Shown here: piece after piece, positions 1-8,612 of the stretch
How positions within the stretch are numbered: the stretch's first letter is position 1
Layout of the letters: each line of letters starts with the position of its first letter
Assembly: GCF_002250625.1 (NCBI RefSeq)
Contig: NZ_NMVQ01000009.1
Coordinates: 39,252 to 103,251, forward strand
Direction of reading: 5' to 3'
Length of the DNA stretch: 64,000 nt
DNA from: Enemella dayhoffiae
GTDB taxonomy: Bacteria; Actinomycetota; Actinomycetes; Propionibacteriales; Propionibacteriaceae
Translations under genes and position numbers: made by a program
Notes under the pieces: generated by a model
What the model was told of the DNA's origin: nothing
Databases searched by the model: none
What the model saw: the letters and a program-made list of their open reading frames with translations, nothing else

Positions 1-87
1 GGCACCTCCTGTCGTGGGGCGACTCGCTGTCATGAGTCAGAAGTTGTTTCACTCGTGACACTAGGACGGTTGGGGTAAGGAGTCAAT

Positions 88-627
88 GTGATCTTTGAGC
101 ATGACGTCGAAGTGTCCCTGCAGGCCGCCGCGGACCTGATCAACACCGCCCACGAACCCGACACGTTGACCACCGTCGAGGAGCTCGCCGACTTCGTCGA
201 TCGCTGGCGCTATTCCGGTGTCTTCGCGGGCACAGCGGAGGAGTTGGACCAGGTCCGCCGGATCCGGCCGCGGCTCGAGGAGTTGTGGATCACCGACGAG
301 TTCGAGGCGGTACGCCGGACCAACGACTTCCTGCGGCGCTACCGCGCGCTGCCGCAACTGGCCCGCCACGACGGCTTCGACTGGCACATCCACGCGGCCC
401 GCACCGACGCCCCGCTGGCCGATCGGCTGGTGGTCGAGCTGGCCATGGCGATGGTCGACGTGGTCCGCGACAAGGAGCTCTCCCGGCTGCAGCGCTGCGC
501 CGCCGAGGACTGCGACAACGTGCTGGTCGACCTCTCCCGCAACCGCTCCCGCCGGTTCTGCGACGCCGGCTGCGGGAACCGGGCCAATGTGGCCGCCTAT
601 CGCGCCCGGCAGCGCGGGGAGGCGTGA
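88..627 (+). CDS. CGNR zinc-finger regulator
   Basis: The 179-residue protein ends in a treble-clef CGNR zinc finger. Cysteines near residues 137, 142, 158 and 162 surround a DLSRNRSRRFC motif and the final cysteine begins CGNR. The first 130 residues fit the ABATE (stress-induced) domain that usually precedes this finger. Family members are thought to be DNA-binding transcriptional regulators; the target and ligand here are unknown. A GTG start at 88 is chosen because a purine-rich GGGGTAAGGAG lies just upstream, and the overlapping ATG at 86 stops at once. The gene stands alone, about 140 bases ahead of bS22. Confidence 0.85.
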   Translation: MIFEHDVEVSLQAAADLINTAHEPDTLTTVEELADFVDRWRYSGVFAGTAEELDQVRRIRPRLEELWITDEFEAVRRTNDFLRRYRALPQLARHDGFDWHIHAARTDAPLADRLVVELAMAMVDVVRDKELSRLQRCAAEDCDNVLVDLSRNRSRRFCDAGCGNRANVAAYRARQRGEA

Positions 628-702
628 GGCTGGCCACCGCCGACCGACGGACCGAGCGCCCGCCCGCCTGAGCGAGCTTTGCCGCAAGGGGGCGGTGCCG
701 AG

Positions 703-741
703 TAGGATGTGATGGTTGTCCGGCACCCGTCGGACCACCAT
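703..741 (+). promoter_or_regulatory. bS22 promoter -10 and 5' leader hairpin
   Basis: TAGGAT at 703-708 fits an actinobacterial -10 box, placing the transcript start near 714. Immediately there, 712-722 (ATGGTTGTCCG) pairs with 731-741 (CGGACCACCAT) across an 8-base loop, with one G-T pair. The leader of the ribosomal-protein mRNA would therefore begin with a hairpin. There is no T-tract after it, so it is not a standard terminator. A stability or autoregulatory role is inference. Confidence 0.5.
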
Positions 742-766
742 CACTCTTCATCGAGAGGCACCACCT

Positions 767-868
767 GTGGGTTCGGTCATCAAGAAGCGCCGCAAGCGCA
801 TGGCGAAGAAGAAGCACCGCAAGCTGCTGAAGCGTACGCGTATCCAGCGTCGCCGCGCCGGCAAGTAG
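767..868 (+). CDS. Small ribosomal subunit protein bS22 (AURKAIP1/COX24 domain)
   Basis: This 33-codon GTG-start gene encodes a protein that is nearly half lysine and arginine: it starts [20 protein letters not shown] and ends RRRAGK. This matches the actinobacterial bS22 family, a tiny basic protein of the 30S subunit seen in mycobacterial ribosome structures and annotated as AURKAIP1/COX24. The position just before an SDR epimerase and an acyltransferase repeats the order Rv0500B-Rv0501-Rv0502. The next gene starts 14 bases after its stop without a clear ribosome binding site, so translational coupling is plausible. It is too short for most automatic gene callers. Confidence 0.93.
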
Positions 869-881
869 GCCGCAGCCGCCG

Positions 882-1901
882 ATGTCACGTGTCGTCCTGG
901 TCACCGGGGTGTCGCGTGACCTGGGTGCTCGATTCGCCCGCTCGCTGGCCGCCCCCGGCGAGCGCGAGGTGATCGGTCTCGACGCCACCGCCCCCACCCA
1001 CGAGCTCGGCGGGGTGGCGTACGTCCGGGCAGACCTCCGCAGTCCGGTGCTGTCCCGCGTGGTCGCCGAACACCAGGTCGACACAGTGGTGCACCTCGGG
1101 CTGTCCGCGGAGGGCTCCAGCCGCGCCGCGGTCAAGGAGGCCAACGTCATCGGCACCATGCAGCTGCTGGCCGGCTGCCAGAAGGCCCCCTCGGTCCGCA
1201 AGGTGGTGCTGCTCAGCACCGGCGCCGTCTATGGCGCCGGCCCGCTGGACCCCGCCCGGTTCACCGAGGAGATGGTCGGTCGGCACCCGGCGCGCAGCGG
1301 CTTCGCCCGTGACGCGATGGAGGCCGAGGGCTACCTGCACGGGGTGGGCGTGCGCCGCCCCGACGTGGTGCGCACCATCCTGCGTCCGGCCAACCTGATC
1401 GGCGGTGGGGTGGACAGCCCGCTCACCCGCTGGCTGTCCCTGCCCGTCGTACCCCGACCGCTGGGCTATGACGCCCGGCTGCAGTTCCTGCACCCGGCCG
1501 ACGCCGTCGCCGCGCTGGAGGCGGTCACCCTGCACGACGTTCCCGGCCGGTTCAACGTGGCCGCACCCGACGTGCTCACCCTCTCCCAGGTGCTCGGCGT
1601 GCTCGGCAGGCCCTGGCTCGGCGTGCCCGGGGACAGCAGCGGCCTGGTGCTCGGCCTCGGTCGACGGACCAGGTTGGTCGAGTTCACCAACGACGAACTG
1701 CGCGCGATCACCTGGGGCCGTGCCCTGGACACCACCCGCTTCACCGACACCGCCGGCGTCCACCCGCACTACAGCTCGCGCCGGGCGGTCGAGGAGTTCG
1801 CCGCCCTGACCCGCCCCGGAATGCTCACCGTGCCCCGGGTCGAGGGTGCGCTCAGCCTGGCCAACCGCCTGCTCGGCCGACGCCACGGGGGTGGGTCATG
1901 A
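882..1901 (+). CDS. NAD-dependent epimerase/dehydratase family protein (SDR)
   Basis: The 339-residue protein opens with a Rossmann nucleotide-binding turn (VTGVSRDLGARFA) and keeps the extended-SDR layout. The usual catalytic Tyr-x3-Lys is not evident: the tyrosine after the STGAVYG segment is not followed by lysine three residues on. It corresponds in position to mycobacterial galE2 (Rv0501), whose epimerase activity is uncertain, so a sugar substrate should not be assumed. It overlaps the next gene by 4 bases (ATGA), indicating a coupled operon with bS22 and the acyltransferase. Confidence 0.85.
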   Translation: MSRVVLVTGVSRDLGARFARSLAAPGEREVIGLDATAPTHELGGVAYVRADLRSPVLSRVVAEHQVDTVVHLGLSAEGSSRAAVKEANVIGTMQLLAGCQKAPSVRKVVLLSTGAVYGAGPLDPARFTEEMVGRHPARSGFARDAMEAEGYLHGVGVRRPDVVRTILRPANLIGGGVDSPLTRWLSLPVVPRPLGYDARLQFLHPADAVAALEAVTLHDVPGRFNVAAPDVLTLSQVLGVLGRPWLGVPGDSSGLVLGLGRRTRLVEFTNDELRAITWGRALDTTRFTDTAGVHPHYSSRRAVEEFAALTRPGMLTVPRVEGALSLANRLLGRRHGGGS

Positions 1902-2884
1902 CCGACGACGAACGCCCCGACCTGATCGCCCAGCTCGCCGAGGGCCTGCTCAGCCTGCGCGACCGCGTCCGGGAGGTGCCCACCGAGCAGTTGCAGGAGC
2001 TCGCCGCGGACCCGATCGCCACCCTGATCGCCCTCGGTGAACAGCTGGGCGTGGAGTGGCAGGACTCGCTCGGGGACCTGATCGCCTACACCCGGGATCG
2101 GCTGACCGGCGACTATGCGGTGGACCAGTTCGGCTACGACCCCGAGTTCACCGAACGGGTGTTCATGCCGGCGGTCCGGTTCCTGGCCCGGAAATGGTTC
2201 CGCGTCGAGGTGCGCGGGATCGAGAACGTGCCCACCGAGGGGCCGGCCCTGCTGGTCGCCAACCATGCCGGCGCGCTCCCGGTGGACGCCCTGGTGCTGC
2301 AGGGGATCGTGCACGACGAGGTCGGCCGGCACCCGCGGATGCTCGGCGCCGACCTGGTCTTCAAGACCCCGATCTCGCACGATGTAGCCCGGCGTACCGG
2401 CTGCACCGTCGCCTGCCCCGAGGACGCCGAACGGCTGCTCACCTCCGGCGAACTGGTGTCGGTCTTCCCCGAGGGGTTCAAGGGCCTCGGCAAGTTGTAC
2501 GCCGAGCGCTATCGCCTGCAGCGCTTCGGCCGGGGCGGATTCGTCTCCACCGCGGTACGCGCCGGGGCGCCGATCGTGCCGGTCTCGATCGTCGGCTCGG
2601 AGGAGATCTTCCCGCTGATCTCCACCGCCCCCACGCTGGCCAAGGCGCTCGGGCTGCCGTATTTCCCGGTGACCCCGCTGTTCCCCCTGCTGGGCGTGCT
2701 CGGGATGGTGCCGCTGCCGTCGAAGTGGATCATCGAGTTCGGTGAGGCGCTCACCACCGACGAACTGCCCCCCGGCGCCGCCGAGGACCCGATGACCGTC
2801 TTCCAGATCACCGACCAGGTCCGGATCACCATCCAGAACCGGCTCTACCGCCTCTTGGAAGACCGCCCCCACACGTTCTTCTAG
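1898..2884 (+). CDS. PlsC-like acyltransferase (1-acylglycerol-3-phosphate acyltransferase family)
   Basis: The 328-residue protein contains NHAGALPVD, a variant of the NHx4D acyltransferase motif with two extra spacer residues, and FPEGFKGLGK, the second glycerolipid-acyltransferase block. The first 80 residues form a helical extension ahead of the PlsC fold. The family transfers acyl groups to lysophosphatidate-like acceptors at the inner membrane face. The mycobacterial counterpart in the same gene order is Rv0502. Its acceptor is unknown. The gene overlaps the epimerase start-to-stop (ATGA) and converges on the HAD phosphatase gene with a 4-base overlap of their 3' ends. Confidence 0.85.
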   Translation: MTDDERPDLIAQLAEGLLSLRDRVREVPTEQLQELAADPIATLIALGEQLGVEWQDSLGDLIAYTRDRLTGDYAVDQFGYDPEFTERVFMPAVRFLARKWFRVEVRGIENVPTEGPALLVANHAGALPVDALVLQGIVHDEVGRHPRMLGADLVFKTPISHDVARRTGCTVACPEDAERLLTSGELVSVFPEGFKGLGKLYAERYRLQRFGRGGFVSTAVRAGAPIVPVSIVGSEEIFPLISTAPTLAKALGLPYFPVTPLFPLLGVLGMVPLPSKWIIEFGEALTTDELPPGAAEDPMTVFQITDQVRITIQNRLYRLLEDRPHTFF

Positions 2885-3690
2885 AGGTCTGCTCGCGCGC
2901 GGCCCGCCAGACCGAGGCGCCTCGCCAACTCCACTCCCAGACCGCCGAGGACGGCTCCGCCGACCGCGGCGCCGACGATGGTGCGGCGGCGGCCGGGGCC
3001 GCGGAAATCGTGCACCGGCCAGTTGGCGGCGCGGGCGTGCCGCAGCAGGTCCCCGTCGGGGTTCACCACGTGCGGGTCGCCGACCAGACTCAGCATCGGC
3101 AGGTCGTTGAACGAATCCGAGTACGCCGAGCAGCGGCTCAGGTCATAGCCGCGCTCCAGCGCCAGGGCGCGTACCGCATCCGCCTTGGCCGGGCCGTGCA
3201 TCAGCGGCCCGTGCAGCCGACCGGTGTAGACCCCCTCGACCGACTCCGCCTCGGTGCCGATCGCCCCGGTCAGGCCCAGGTGCTTCGCGCACACCCGCGC
3301 CACCTCGATCGGGGCGGCGGTGACCAGCCACACCGGCCGACCGGCGCTCAGGTGGCTGTCGGCCAACGCGGTCGCCTGTGGCCACAGCCGGCCGGCGATC
3401 GAGTCGTTGAAGATCTGCTCTGAGTCCGCCGCCAGCTCCTGGACGGTCCGCCCCTCGATGATCGACAGCACCGTCTCGCGGATCTCCACGATGTGGCCCT
3501 CGTGCTCGGCCCCGGTGGCCCGGAACCACGCCTCCAGCCACAGCGCGCGCAGGATGATCCCGGCGCGGAAATACTTGCGCGCGTACAACCCCTTGCCCAA
3601 CTGGATCATCGAGGTGCCGCGCACCATTGTGTTGTCCAGGTCAAAGAAGGCGGCAGCCCCGGATCGGGCGTCGGGGCCAGGCTCGGTCAT
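2881..3690 (-). CDS. HAD-IB family phosphatase (SerB1-like)
   Basis: The 269-residue protein carries the HAD motifs: DLDNT near residue 18 (nucleophile Asp), TAAP (motif II), a lysine-containing segment GPAKAD (motif III) and YSDSFNDLPM (motif IV acidic pair). This is the subfamily IB pattern shared with phosphoserine phosphatase SerB and MmSerB1 (Rv0505c), which occupies the same place in mycobacteria. The C terminus has a glycine/alanine-rich hydrophobic stretch that could sit in the membrane. The ATG is preceded by TAGGCT and six bases with no Shine-Dalgarno, suggesting a leaderless transcript. The substrate is not settled by sequence. Confidence 0.85.
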   Translation of the reverse strand: MTEPGPDARSGAAAFFDLDNTMVRGTSMIQLGKGLYARKYFRAGIILRALWLEAWFRATGAEHEGHIVEIRETVLSIIEGRTVQELAADSEQIFNDSIAGRLWPQATALADSHLSAGRPVWLVTAAPIEVARVCAKHLGLTGAIGTEAESVEGVYTGRLHGPLMHGPAKADAVRALALERGYDLSRCSAYSDSFNDLPMLSLVGDPHVVNPDGDLLRHARAANWPVHDFRGPGRRRTIVGAAVGGAVLGGLGVELARRLGLAGRARADL

Positions 3691-3750
3691 GCGGCCAGCC
3701 TAGGCGACCCCAGCGTCCGAACCGCCGAAGCGGCGTGCCAGACTCGGCCC

Positions 3751-5235
3751 ATGCCCGATCCATCGTCTCCGCGTACGCTCTCGGACCTGGTCCGTCAGCA
3801 CGCCGCCGAGCGCCCCGACGCGATCGCCCTGGTCCAGGTCGAACCGGATCGCCGGGAGATCTCCTGGGCCGACCTCGAGCAGCAGGTCACCACCTCGGCG
3901 GCCGCACTCGACGCCCTCGGCGCCTGGGGTGGTCGCCGGGTGTTGATCTCGGCGGAGAACACCATCGACTTCGCCGCCGCCTGGTTCGCGGCACTGCGCT
4001 CGGGCTGCATCGCGGTCCCGGTGAACCCGCACCTGCCGCCCGCCGAGTGGGCCCGGGTGGCCGAGCACTGCGGTGCCTCGCTGGCGCTGCTCCCGGCCGG
4101 CACCCCGGTCGAACTGCCCGGCGTACGCCAGCTCGAGCTGGCCGAACTCGCCGAGCATGCGGGGGATTCGCGGACGCCCCCGCTGACCGACCCGGAGTCC
4201 TGTGCGGCGATCATCTACACCGCCGGCACCTCGGCCGAACCGCGCGGGGCGATGCTGTCCCACCGCGCCCTGCTCGCCCACTGCCGCAACAGCACCGCCC
4301 AGGGACTCAGCACCACCGACTCGATCGTGCTCTGCGCGCTGCCGCTGTTCCACGTCTATGGCCTCAACGCCGTGCTGGGTGCCGCCGTGCACGTCGGCGC
4401 CCGGACGGTGCTGGTCGACGGACTGCCGGACACCCTGGTCGAGATCCTCGACCGCGAGCAGGTGAGCCACCTTCCGCTTACCCCGTCGGCGCTCTATCGG
4501 CTCAGCCAGGCCGAGGGGCTGACCGCCGCCAGCGGCTGGCTCCGGCTGGTCACCAGCGGGGCGGCGCCGCTGCCCGCGGTGCTGGTGGAGCACTGGCGGC
4601 GCCTCACCGGGGTACGCCTGGACCAGGGCTATGGGCTGACCGAGGCCGCCCCCGGGGTGGCCAACACGGTCGGTGTCGAGCTGCGCGGAGCCGGCCACGT
4701 GGGCCGCGCGCTGCCCGGCGTCGAGGTGCGGATCGGTGCCCAGGGCGTCTCGCTCAGCGGCGGGCCGGACGAGCCCGGGGAGATCTTCATCCGCGGTGAC
4801 AACCTGTTCTCCGGCTATTGGCCGCACGGCGACAGCGCCCCCGATGCCGACGGCTGGTACAACACCCGCGATGTCGGCTATCTCGACGGCGAGGACCTGT
4901 TCCTGGTCGACCGGGCCAGTGACCTGATCATCGTCTCCGGGTTCAACGTGTTCCCCAGCGAGGTCGAGGACGTGCTCTGCGAGCACCCCTCCGTCCAGGC
5001 CGCGGCCGTCGTCGGCCAACCCGATGAGCACACCGGCGAGCGGATCGTCGCCTTCCTGGTCGGCGACCTGCTGCGCGTGGACCAGGTGATGGAGCACGCC
5101 GAGCAGCGGCTGGCCCGCTACAAACTGCCGGCCGAGGTGGTCGTGCTGAAGTCGCTGCCGCGCTCGGCCACCGGCAAGATCCGACGCGGTGCCCTGCGCG
5201 ACCTGCTCGACACCACCGACGAGGAGGAGCGATGA
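3751..5235 (+). CDS. AMP-binding acyl-CoA synthetase family protein
   Basis: The 494-residue protein has the adenylate-forming enzyme motifs in order: YTAGTSAEPRG (P-loop A3, with Ala for the second Ser and Arg for Lys), QGYGLTEA (A5), a TRD segment (A7), DLIIVSGFNVFPSEVE (A8) and RSATGKIRR with the A10 catalytic lysine. It would activate a carboxylic acid with ATP and probably pass it to CoA. The chain-length class cannot be read from the sequence. ATG 3751 is the first start after the divergent HAD gene; its 3' end overlaps the glutaredoxin-like gene by 4 bases (ATGA). Confidence 0.87.
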   Translation: MPDPSSPRTLSDLVRQHAAERPDAIALVQVEPDRREISWADLEQQVTTSAAALDALGAWGGRRVLISAENTIDFAAAWFAALRSGCIAVPVNPHLPPAEWARVAEHCGASLALLPAGTPVELPGVRQLELAELAEHAGDSRTPPLTDPESCAAIIYTAGTSAEPRGAMLSHRALLAHCRNSTAQGLSTTDSIVLCALPLFHVYGLNAVLGAAVHVGARTVLVDGLPDTLVEILDREQVSHLPLTPSALYRLSQAEGLTAASGWLRLVTSGAAPLPAVLVEHWRRLTGVRLDQGYGLTEAAPGVANTVGVELRGAGHVGRALPGVEVRIGAQGVSLSGGPDEPGEIFIRGDNLFSGYWPHGDSAPDADGWYNTRDVGYLDGEDLFLVDRASDLIIVSGFNVFPSEVEDVLCEHPSVQAAAVVGQPDEHTGERIVAFLVGDLLRVDQVMEHAEQRLARYKLPAEVVVLKSLPRSATGKIRRGALRDLLDTTDEEER

Positions 5236-5477
5236 CCCAGGCCCGGGTCCGGGTGCTCACCCGCGAGGGCTGCCACCTCTGCGACGACGCGCTGGCGGTC
5301 GTGGCCCGGGTCTGCGACGAGCTCGGCGTGGGGTGGGAGGACGTCGACATCGACGAGGATCCGCAGCTGCGGGAGGCCTACACCGACCAGGTCCCGGTCA
5401 CCTTCGTGGACGGGCAGCAGCACGACTTCTGGCGGGTGGATGAGCGCCGACTGCGGGACGCGCTGTCCGGCCGCTGA
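5232..5477 (+). CDS. Glutaredoxin-like protein (DUF836 family)
   Basis: This 81-residue protein has an N-terminal CHLC redox motif near residue 15 followed by the thioredoxin-fold VPVTFVDG segment with cis-proline. The family corresponds to the small glutaredoxin-like proteins placed just before hemA in mycobacteria (Rv0508 position). It probably exchanges disulfides with a low-molecular-weight thiol or protein partner in the cytosol. It is translationally coupled to the synthetase upstream, and a Rex operator begins 16 bases after its stop. Confidence 0.85.
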   Translation: MTQARVRVLTREGCHLCDDALAVVARVCDELGVGWEDVDIDEDPQLREAYTDQVPVTFVDGQQHDFWRVDERRLRDALSGR

Positions 5478-5492
5478 ACGGCCCGCTCGGCC

Positions 5493-5524
5493 TTGTGCAC
5501 GGGTTCACAAGGGTGGGTTAGGCT
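5493..5524 (+). promoter_or_regulatory. Rex operator and rex-hem promoter
   Basis: TTGTGCACGGGTTCACAA at 5493-5510 is an inverted TTGTG-N8-CACAA repeat, the form bound by Rex. TAGGCT at 5519-5524 is a good -10 box, so the operator covers the -35 region. Rex senses NADH/NAD+ and releases DNA when NADH rises; in Streptomyces coelicolor Rex represses its own rex-hemACD operon through such a site. Repression of this operon by its first product is therefore a strong inference. Confidence 0.85.
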
Positions 5525-5572
5525 GGATTCCGCAACGGGCCGCAGGGGTCCGGCCGGCGGAGCGGGTGACGG

Positions 5573-6316
5573 GTGTCCAATCGGCAAGACAGGCCAGACG
5601 AGGATTCGTCGCTGCCGGTGGAGCCGGCCCGCGGACGCGGCGGGATCCCCGAGGCCACGGTGAGCCGGCTGGCCACCTATCTGGGCGTGCTCAACAACCT
5701 GGCCAGCGCCGGCGTGGCCACCGTCTCTTCCGGCGAGCTCGCCGCCACCGCCGGGGTCAATCCGGCCCAGCTGCGCAAGGACCTCTCCCACCTCGGCAGC
5801 TACGGCATCCGCGGGGTCGGCTATGACGTCGCCTATCTGCGCTTCCAGCTGGACCAGAACATCGGCTCGGCCGAGCACTGGCCGGTGATCATCGTCGGCG
5901 TCGGAAACCTGGGCCGCGCCCTGGTCAACCACGCCGGGTTCTCCTCCCGCGGCTTCCGGGTGAGCGCCCTGTTCGATGTCGACCCGGCCCTGGTCGGCAG
6001 CCGGGTCGAGGGCCTCCCGATCCACCACCTGAGCGATCTGGCCAGCGTGGTCCGCGATCCGCTGGTCACCATCGGGGTGCTCACGGTTCCCGGTGAGCAC
6101 GCCCAGCCGGTCGCCGACACCCTGGTCGACGCGGGCATCAAGTGCCTGCTCAACTTCGCCCCGATCAACCTCGCCGTCCCGGCCCAGGTGACCGTTCGTA
6201 AGGTTGACCTTGGCAGCGAGCTGCAGATTCTGGCGTACCATCGGCAGATGTCGTTGGCCGACGCGATCTCGGCCGAGGGGCTGGTCCCCGGCGGCTACGG
6301 TCACTCCGGTGAGTGA
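5573..6316 (+). CDS. rex: Redox-sensing transcriptional repressor Rex
   Basis: The 247-residue protein has an N-terminal winged helix (IPEATVSRLATYLGVLNNL, then GVNPAQLRKDLSHLGSYG) and a C-terminal Rossmann domain with VGVGNLGRAL for NAD(H). Both match Rex along their whole length. It represses respiratory and haem genes when NAD+ dominates. The GTG start at 573 follows GGAG at a normal distance. It lies 39 bases ahead of hemA and behind its own likely operator, as in Streptomyces. Confidence 0.96.
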   Translation: MSNRQDRPDEDSSLPVEPARGRGGIPEATVSRLATYLGVLNNLASAGVATVSSGELAATAGVNPAQLRKDLSHLGSYGIRGVGYDVAYLRFQLDQNIGSAEHWPVIIVGVGNLGRALVNHAGFSSRGFRVSALFDVDPALVGSRVEGLPIHHLSDLASVVRDPLVTIGVLTVPGEHAQPVADTLVDAGIKCLLNFAPINLAVPAQVTVRKVDLGSELQILAYHRQMSLADAISAEGLVPGGYGHSGE

Positions 6317-6355
6317 GCGGGCGCCCTTCCCTGACGTCGAAGGAACGGATCCGAG

Positions 6356-7615
6356 TTGAGCATCCTGGTCGTGAGCCTGTCGCACAAGACGGCCCCGATG
6401 GACCTGCTGGGCCGACTGACCCTCGACACCGACTCCGCCGAGGCGCTGGGCCGCGAACTGATCGGCGGTGAGTTCGTCGACGAGGCGGTGGTGCTGTCCA
6501 CCTGCAACCGGCTCGAGGTGTACGCCTCGGTGTCGCGTTTCCACGGTGCCCTGGCCGACGCCACCAACCAGCTCGCCGCCAGCACCGGGGTCGAGGTGGA
6601 ACTGGTCCAGGACAACTGCTCGATCTTCTATGACGAGGCCGCCGTCAGCCACTGCTTCTCGGTCGCCTCCGGGCTCGACTCGATGGTCGCCGGGGAGCAT
6701 CAGATCCTCGGGCAGATGCGGCAGGCGTACGCCTCGGCCCAACGCGGTGGTACCGCCGGGACCGCGCTGAACGCGCTGTTCCAGCAGGGGCTGCGGGTGG
6801 CCAAACGGGTGCAGACCGAGACCCGCGCCGGATCGGCCGGCCGCTCGGTGGTCTCGGCCGGACTGGATGAACTGGAGGGCAGCGGGGTCGGCCTCGCCGG
6901 CGCCCGGGTGCTCGTGGTGGGTGCCGGGTCGATGGCCGCCCTCGCCGCCCACACCGTCGCCCAGCGCGGCGCCCGCGTGGTCTGCGTGAACCGGACCCTC
7001 GCCCGCGCCGAGAAGCTCGCCGAGGCCGTCGGCGGCCACGCCCGTCCGCTGACCGAACTGGACGCGGCGATCGCCGACACCGACGTGCTGATCACCTGTA
7101 CCGGGGCCCGCGGCCTGCGGATCACCCCCGGCCAGCTGATCGCCGGGGCGGTCCGCGGGGTGCTCGACCTGGCCCTGCCGGCCGACGTCGACCCCGCCGT
7201 CGGCGAACTGCCCGAGGTGGCCCTGGTCAGCCTGGAGACCCTCGCCCAGAGCCCCTCCGCCGGGACCGACCTGGCCGACGCCGAGGCGCTGGTGCTCGGC
7301 GAGGTCGGCGACTTCCTCGGCCTGCGCCGGGCCGCCGCCGTCGCCCCGACCGTGGTCGCGCTGCGCAGCATGGCCACCGAGGTGATGCAGACCGAGCTGG
7401 CCCGCCTGGACGCCCGGATGCCCGGGCTGGGGGAGAAGGAGCGCCACGAGATCGAGCAGACGGTACGCCGGGTGGTGGAGAAGCTGCTGCACCAGCCGAC
7501 GGTGCGGGTCAAGGAACTCGCCGCACTGCCCGACTCGCCGGACTATGCCGCCGCGCTGCGCGAACTGTTCGCCCTGGACGCCGCGATGGTCGACATCGTG
7601 AGCCAGCCTCGATGA
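6356..7615 (+). CDS. hemA: Glutamyl-tRNA reductase HemA
   Basis: The 419-residue enzyme reduces glutamyl-tRNA to glutamate-1-semialdehyde, the first committed step of C5 haem synthesis. The catalytic cysteine is C50 in LSTCNRLEVY, the NADPH domain has VGAGSMAALAA, and the C-terminal helical dimerisation domain is complete. A TTG start at 6356 gives the standard N terminus (SILVVSLSHKTAP) and is preceded by GAAGGA. It overlaps hemC by 4 bases (ATGA). Regulation by Rex from the shared promoter is likely. Confidence 0.96.
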   Translation: MSILVVSLSHKTAPMDLLGRLTLDTDSAEALGRELIGGEFVDEAVVLSTCNRLEVYASVSRFHGALADATNQLAASTGVEVELVQDNCSIFYDEAAVSHCFSVASGLDSMVAGEHQILGQMRQAYASAQRGGTAGTALNALFQQGLRVAKRVQTETRAGSAGRSVVSAGLDELEGSGVGLAGARVLVVGAGSMAALAAHTVAQRGARVVCVNRTLARAEKLAEAVGGHARPLTELDAAIADTDVLITCTGARGLRITPGQLIAGAVRGVLDLALPADVDPAVGELPEVALVSLETLAQSPSAGTDLADAEALVLGEVGDFLGLRRAAAVAPTVVALRSMATEVMQTELARLDARMPGLGEKERHEIEQTVRRVVEKLLHQPTVRVKELAALPDSPDYAAALRELFALDAAMVDIVSQPR

Positions 7616-8577
7616 GCGGGGCTGCTGCGGGCGTCGTCCGGATCGGTGCCCGCCGCTCCCCGCTCGCGGTGGCCCAGGCCGAATGGGTGGGCGAGCGGCT
7701 GCGCGCCCTCGGCACCGAGGTCGAGCTGATCGGGATCGACACCCGCGGCGATGTGGACCGTCGGCACCTCACCGAGATTGGTGGTACCGGGGTGTTCGCC
7801 GTGGCGGTCCGCGACGCGGTGCGCTCCGGTGCGGTCGATGTCGCGGTGCACTCGATGAAGGACCTGCCGACCGCTCCCGCCCCCGGGCTGGTGATCGCCG
7901 CGGTCCCGCCGCGGGAGGACCCGCGCGACGTGCTGGTCGGGCACCGGCTGGCCGAACTCGCCGACGGCATGGTGATCGGCACGGGCTCCCCGCGACGGCA
8001 GGCGCAACTGCAGGCGTACGCCGGGGCGCGCGGGCTGCAGCTGGAGTTCCGCCCGATCCGCGGCAACGTCGGCACCCGGCTGGAGCTGGTCAGCAGCGGC
8101 ACGGTCGATGCCACCGTGCTCGCCGCGGCCGGCCTGCGCCGGCTGGGGTTGGTCGATTCCCTGCCCACCCACGAATTCCTCGAGCTCGACGTGCTCGCCC
8201 CGGCCGCCGCCCAGGGCGCGCTGGCGGTCGAGATCGCCGCGGCCGCCCGGCCGGGCGTACCGGAGCTCATCGCCCGGCTGGACGACGCCGAGACCCGGTT
8301 GGCGGTCGATGTCGAACGCGCGTTCCTGCGCGAACTGGAGGCCGGTTGCCTGGCCCCGGTTGGGGTGCTGGTGCGGCGCACCCCGTCCGCCGACGGGTCG
8401 GCGGATTTGACCTTTTCGGCAGTTATTGGGAGAACCTTAGTGAGCACTTCCGCAGGGCCGACTTCCGACGACGTGGTACGCCTCGAGCGCACCCTCGGCG
8501 GTGGACCGTTCTCGGGGGAGCAGGGCGTCGAATTCGGCCGAGAGTTGGCCAAAGCGGCGCTTGCGCGCTTGACTTGA
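7612..8577 (+). CDS. hemC: Porphobilinogen deaminase HemC
   Basis: The 321-residue enzyme polymerises four porphobilinogens into hydroxymethylbilane. IGARRSPLAVAQAEWV near the N terminus and GAVDVAVHSMKDLP are family signatures; C246 in LEAGCLAPVG is the expected attachment site of the dipyrromethane cofactor. Length is near the family norm (about 310), with a slightly longer C-terminal domain. It starts inside the hemA stop codon overlap and is followed 35 bases later by hemD. Confidence 0.95.
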   Translation: MSGAAAGVVRIGARRSPLAVAQAEWVGERLRALGTEVELIGIDTRGDVDRRHLTEIGGTGVFAVAVRDAVRSGAVDVAVHSMKDLPTAPAPGLVIAAVPPREDPRDVLVGHRLAELADGMVIGTGSPRRQAQLQAYAGARGLQLEFRPIRGNVGTRLELVSSGTVDATVLAAAGLRRLGLVDSLPTHEFLELDVLAPAAAQGALAVEIAAAARPGVPELIARLDDAETRLAVDVERAFLRELEAGCLAPVGVLVRRTPSADGSADLTFSAVIGRTLVSTSAGPTSDDVVRLERTLGGGPFSGEQGVEFGRELAKAALARLT

Positions 8578-8612
8578 GGTCCACCCACAACACAGATCGC
8601 GAGTTGATCACG

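Noticed and set aside
7683..8612. 5' extension of the hemD frame into hemC
   Set aside because: The added residues are Arg/Pro-rich out-of-frame hemC sequence; the tetrapyrrole-methylase domain begins only after TTG 8613.
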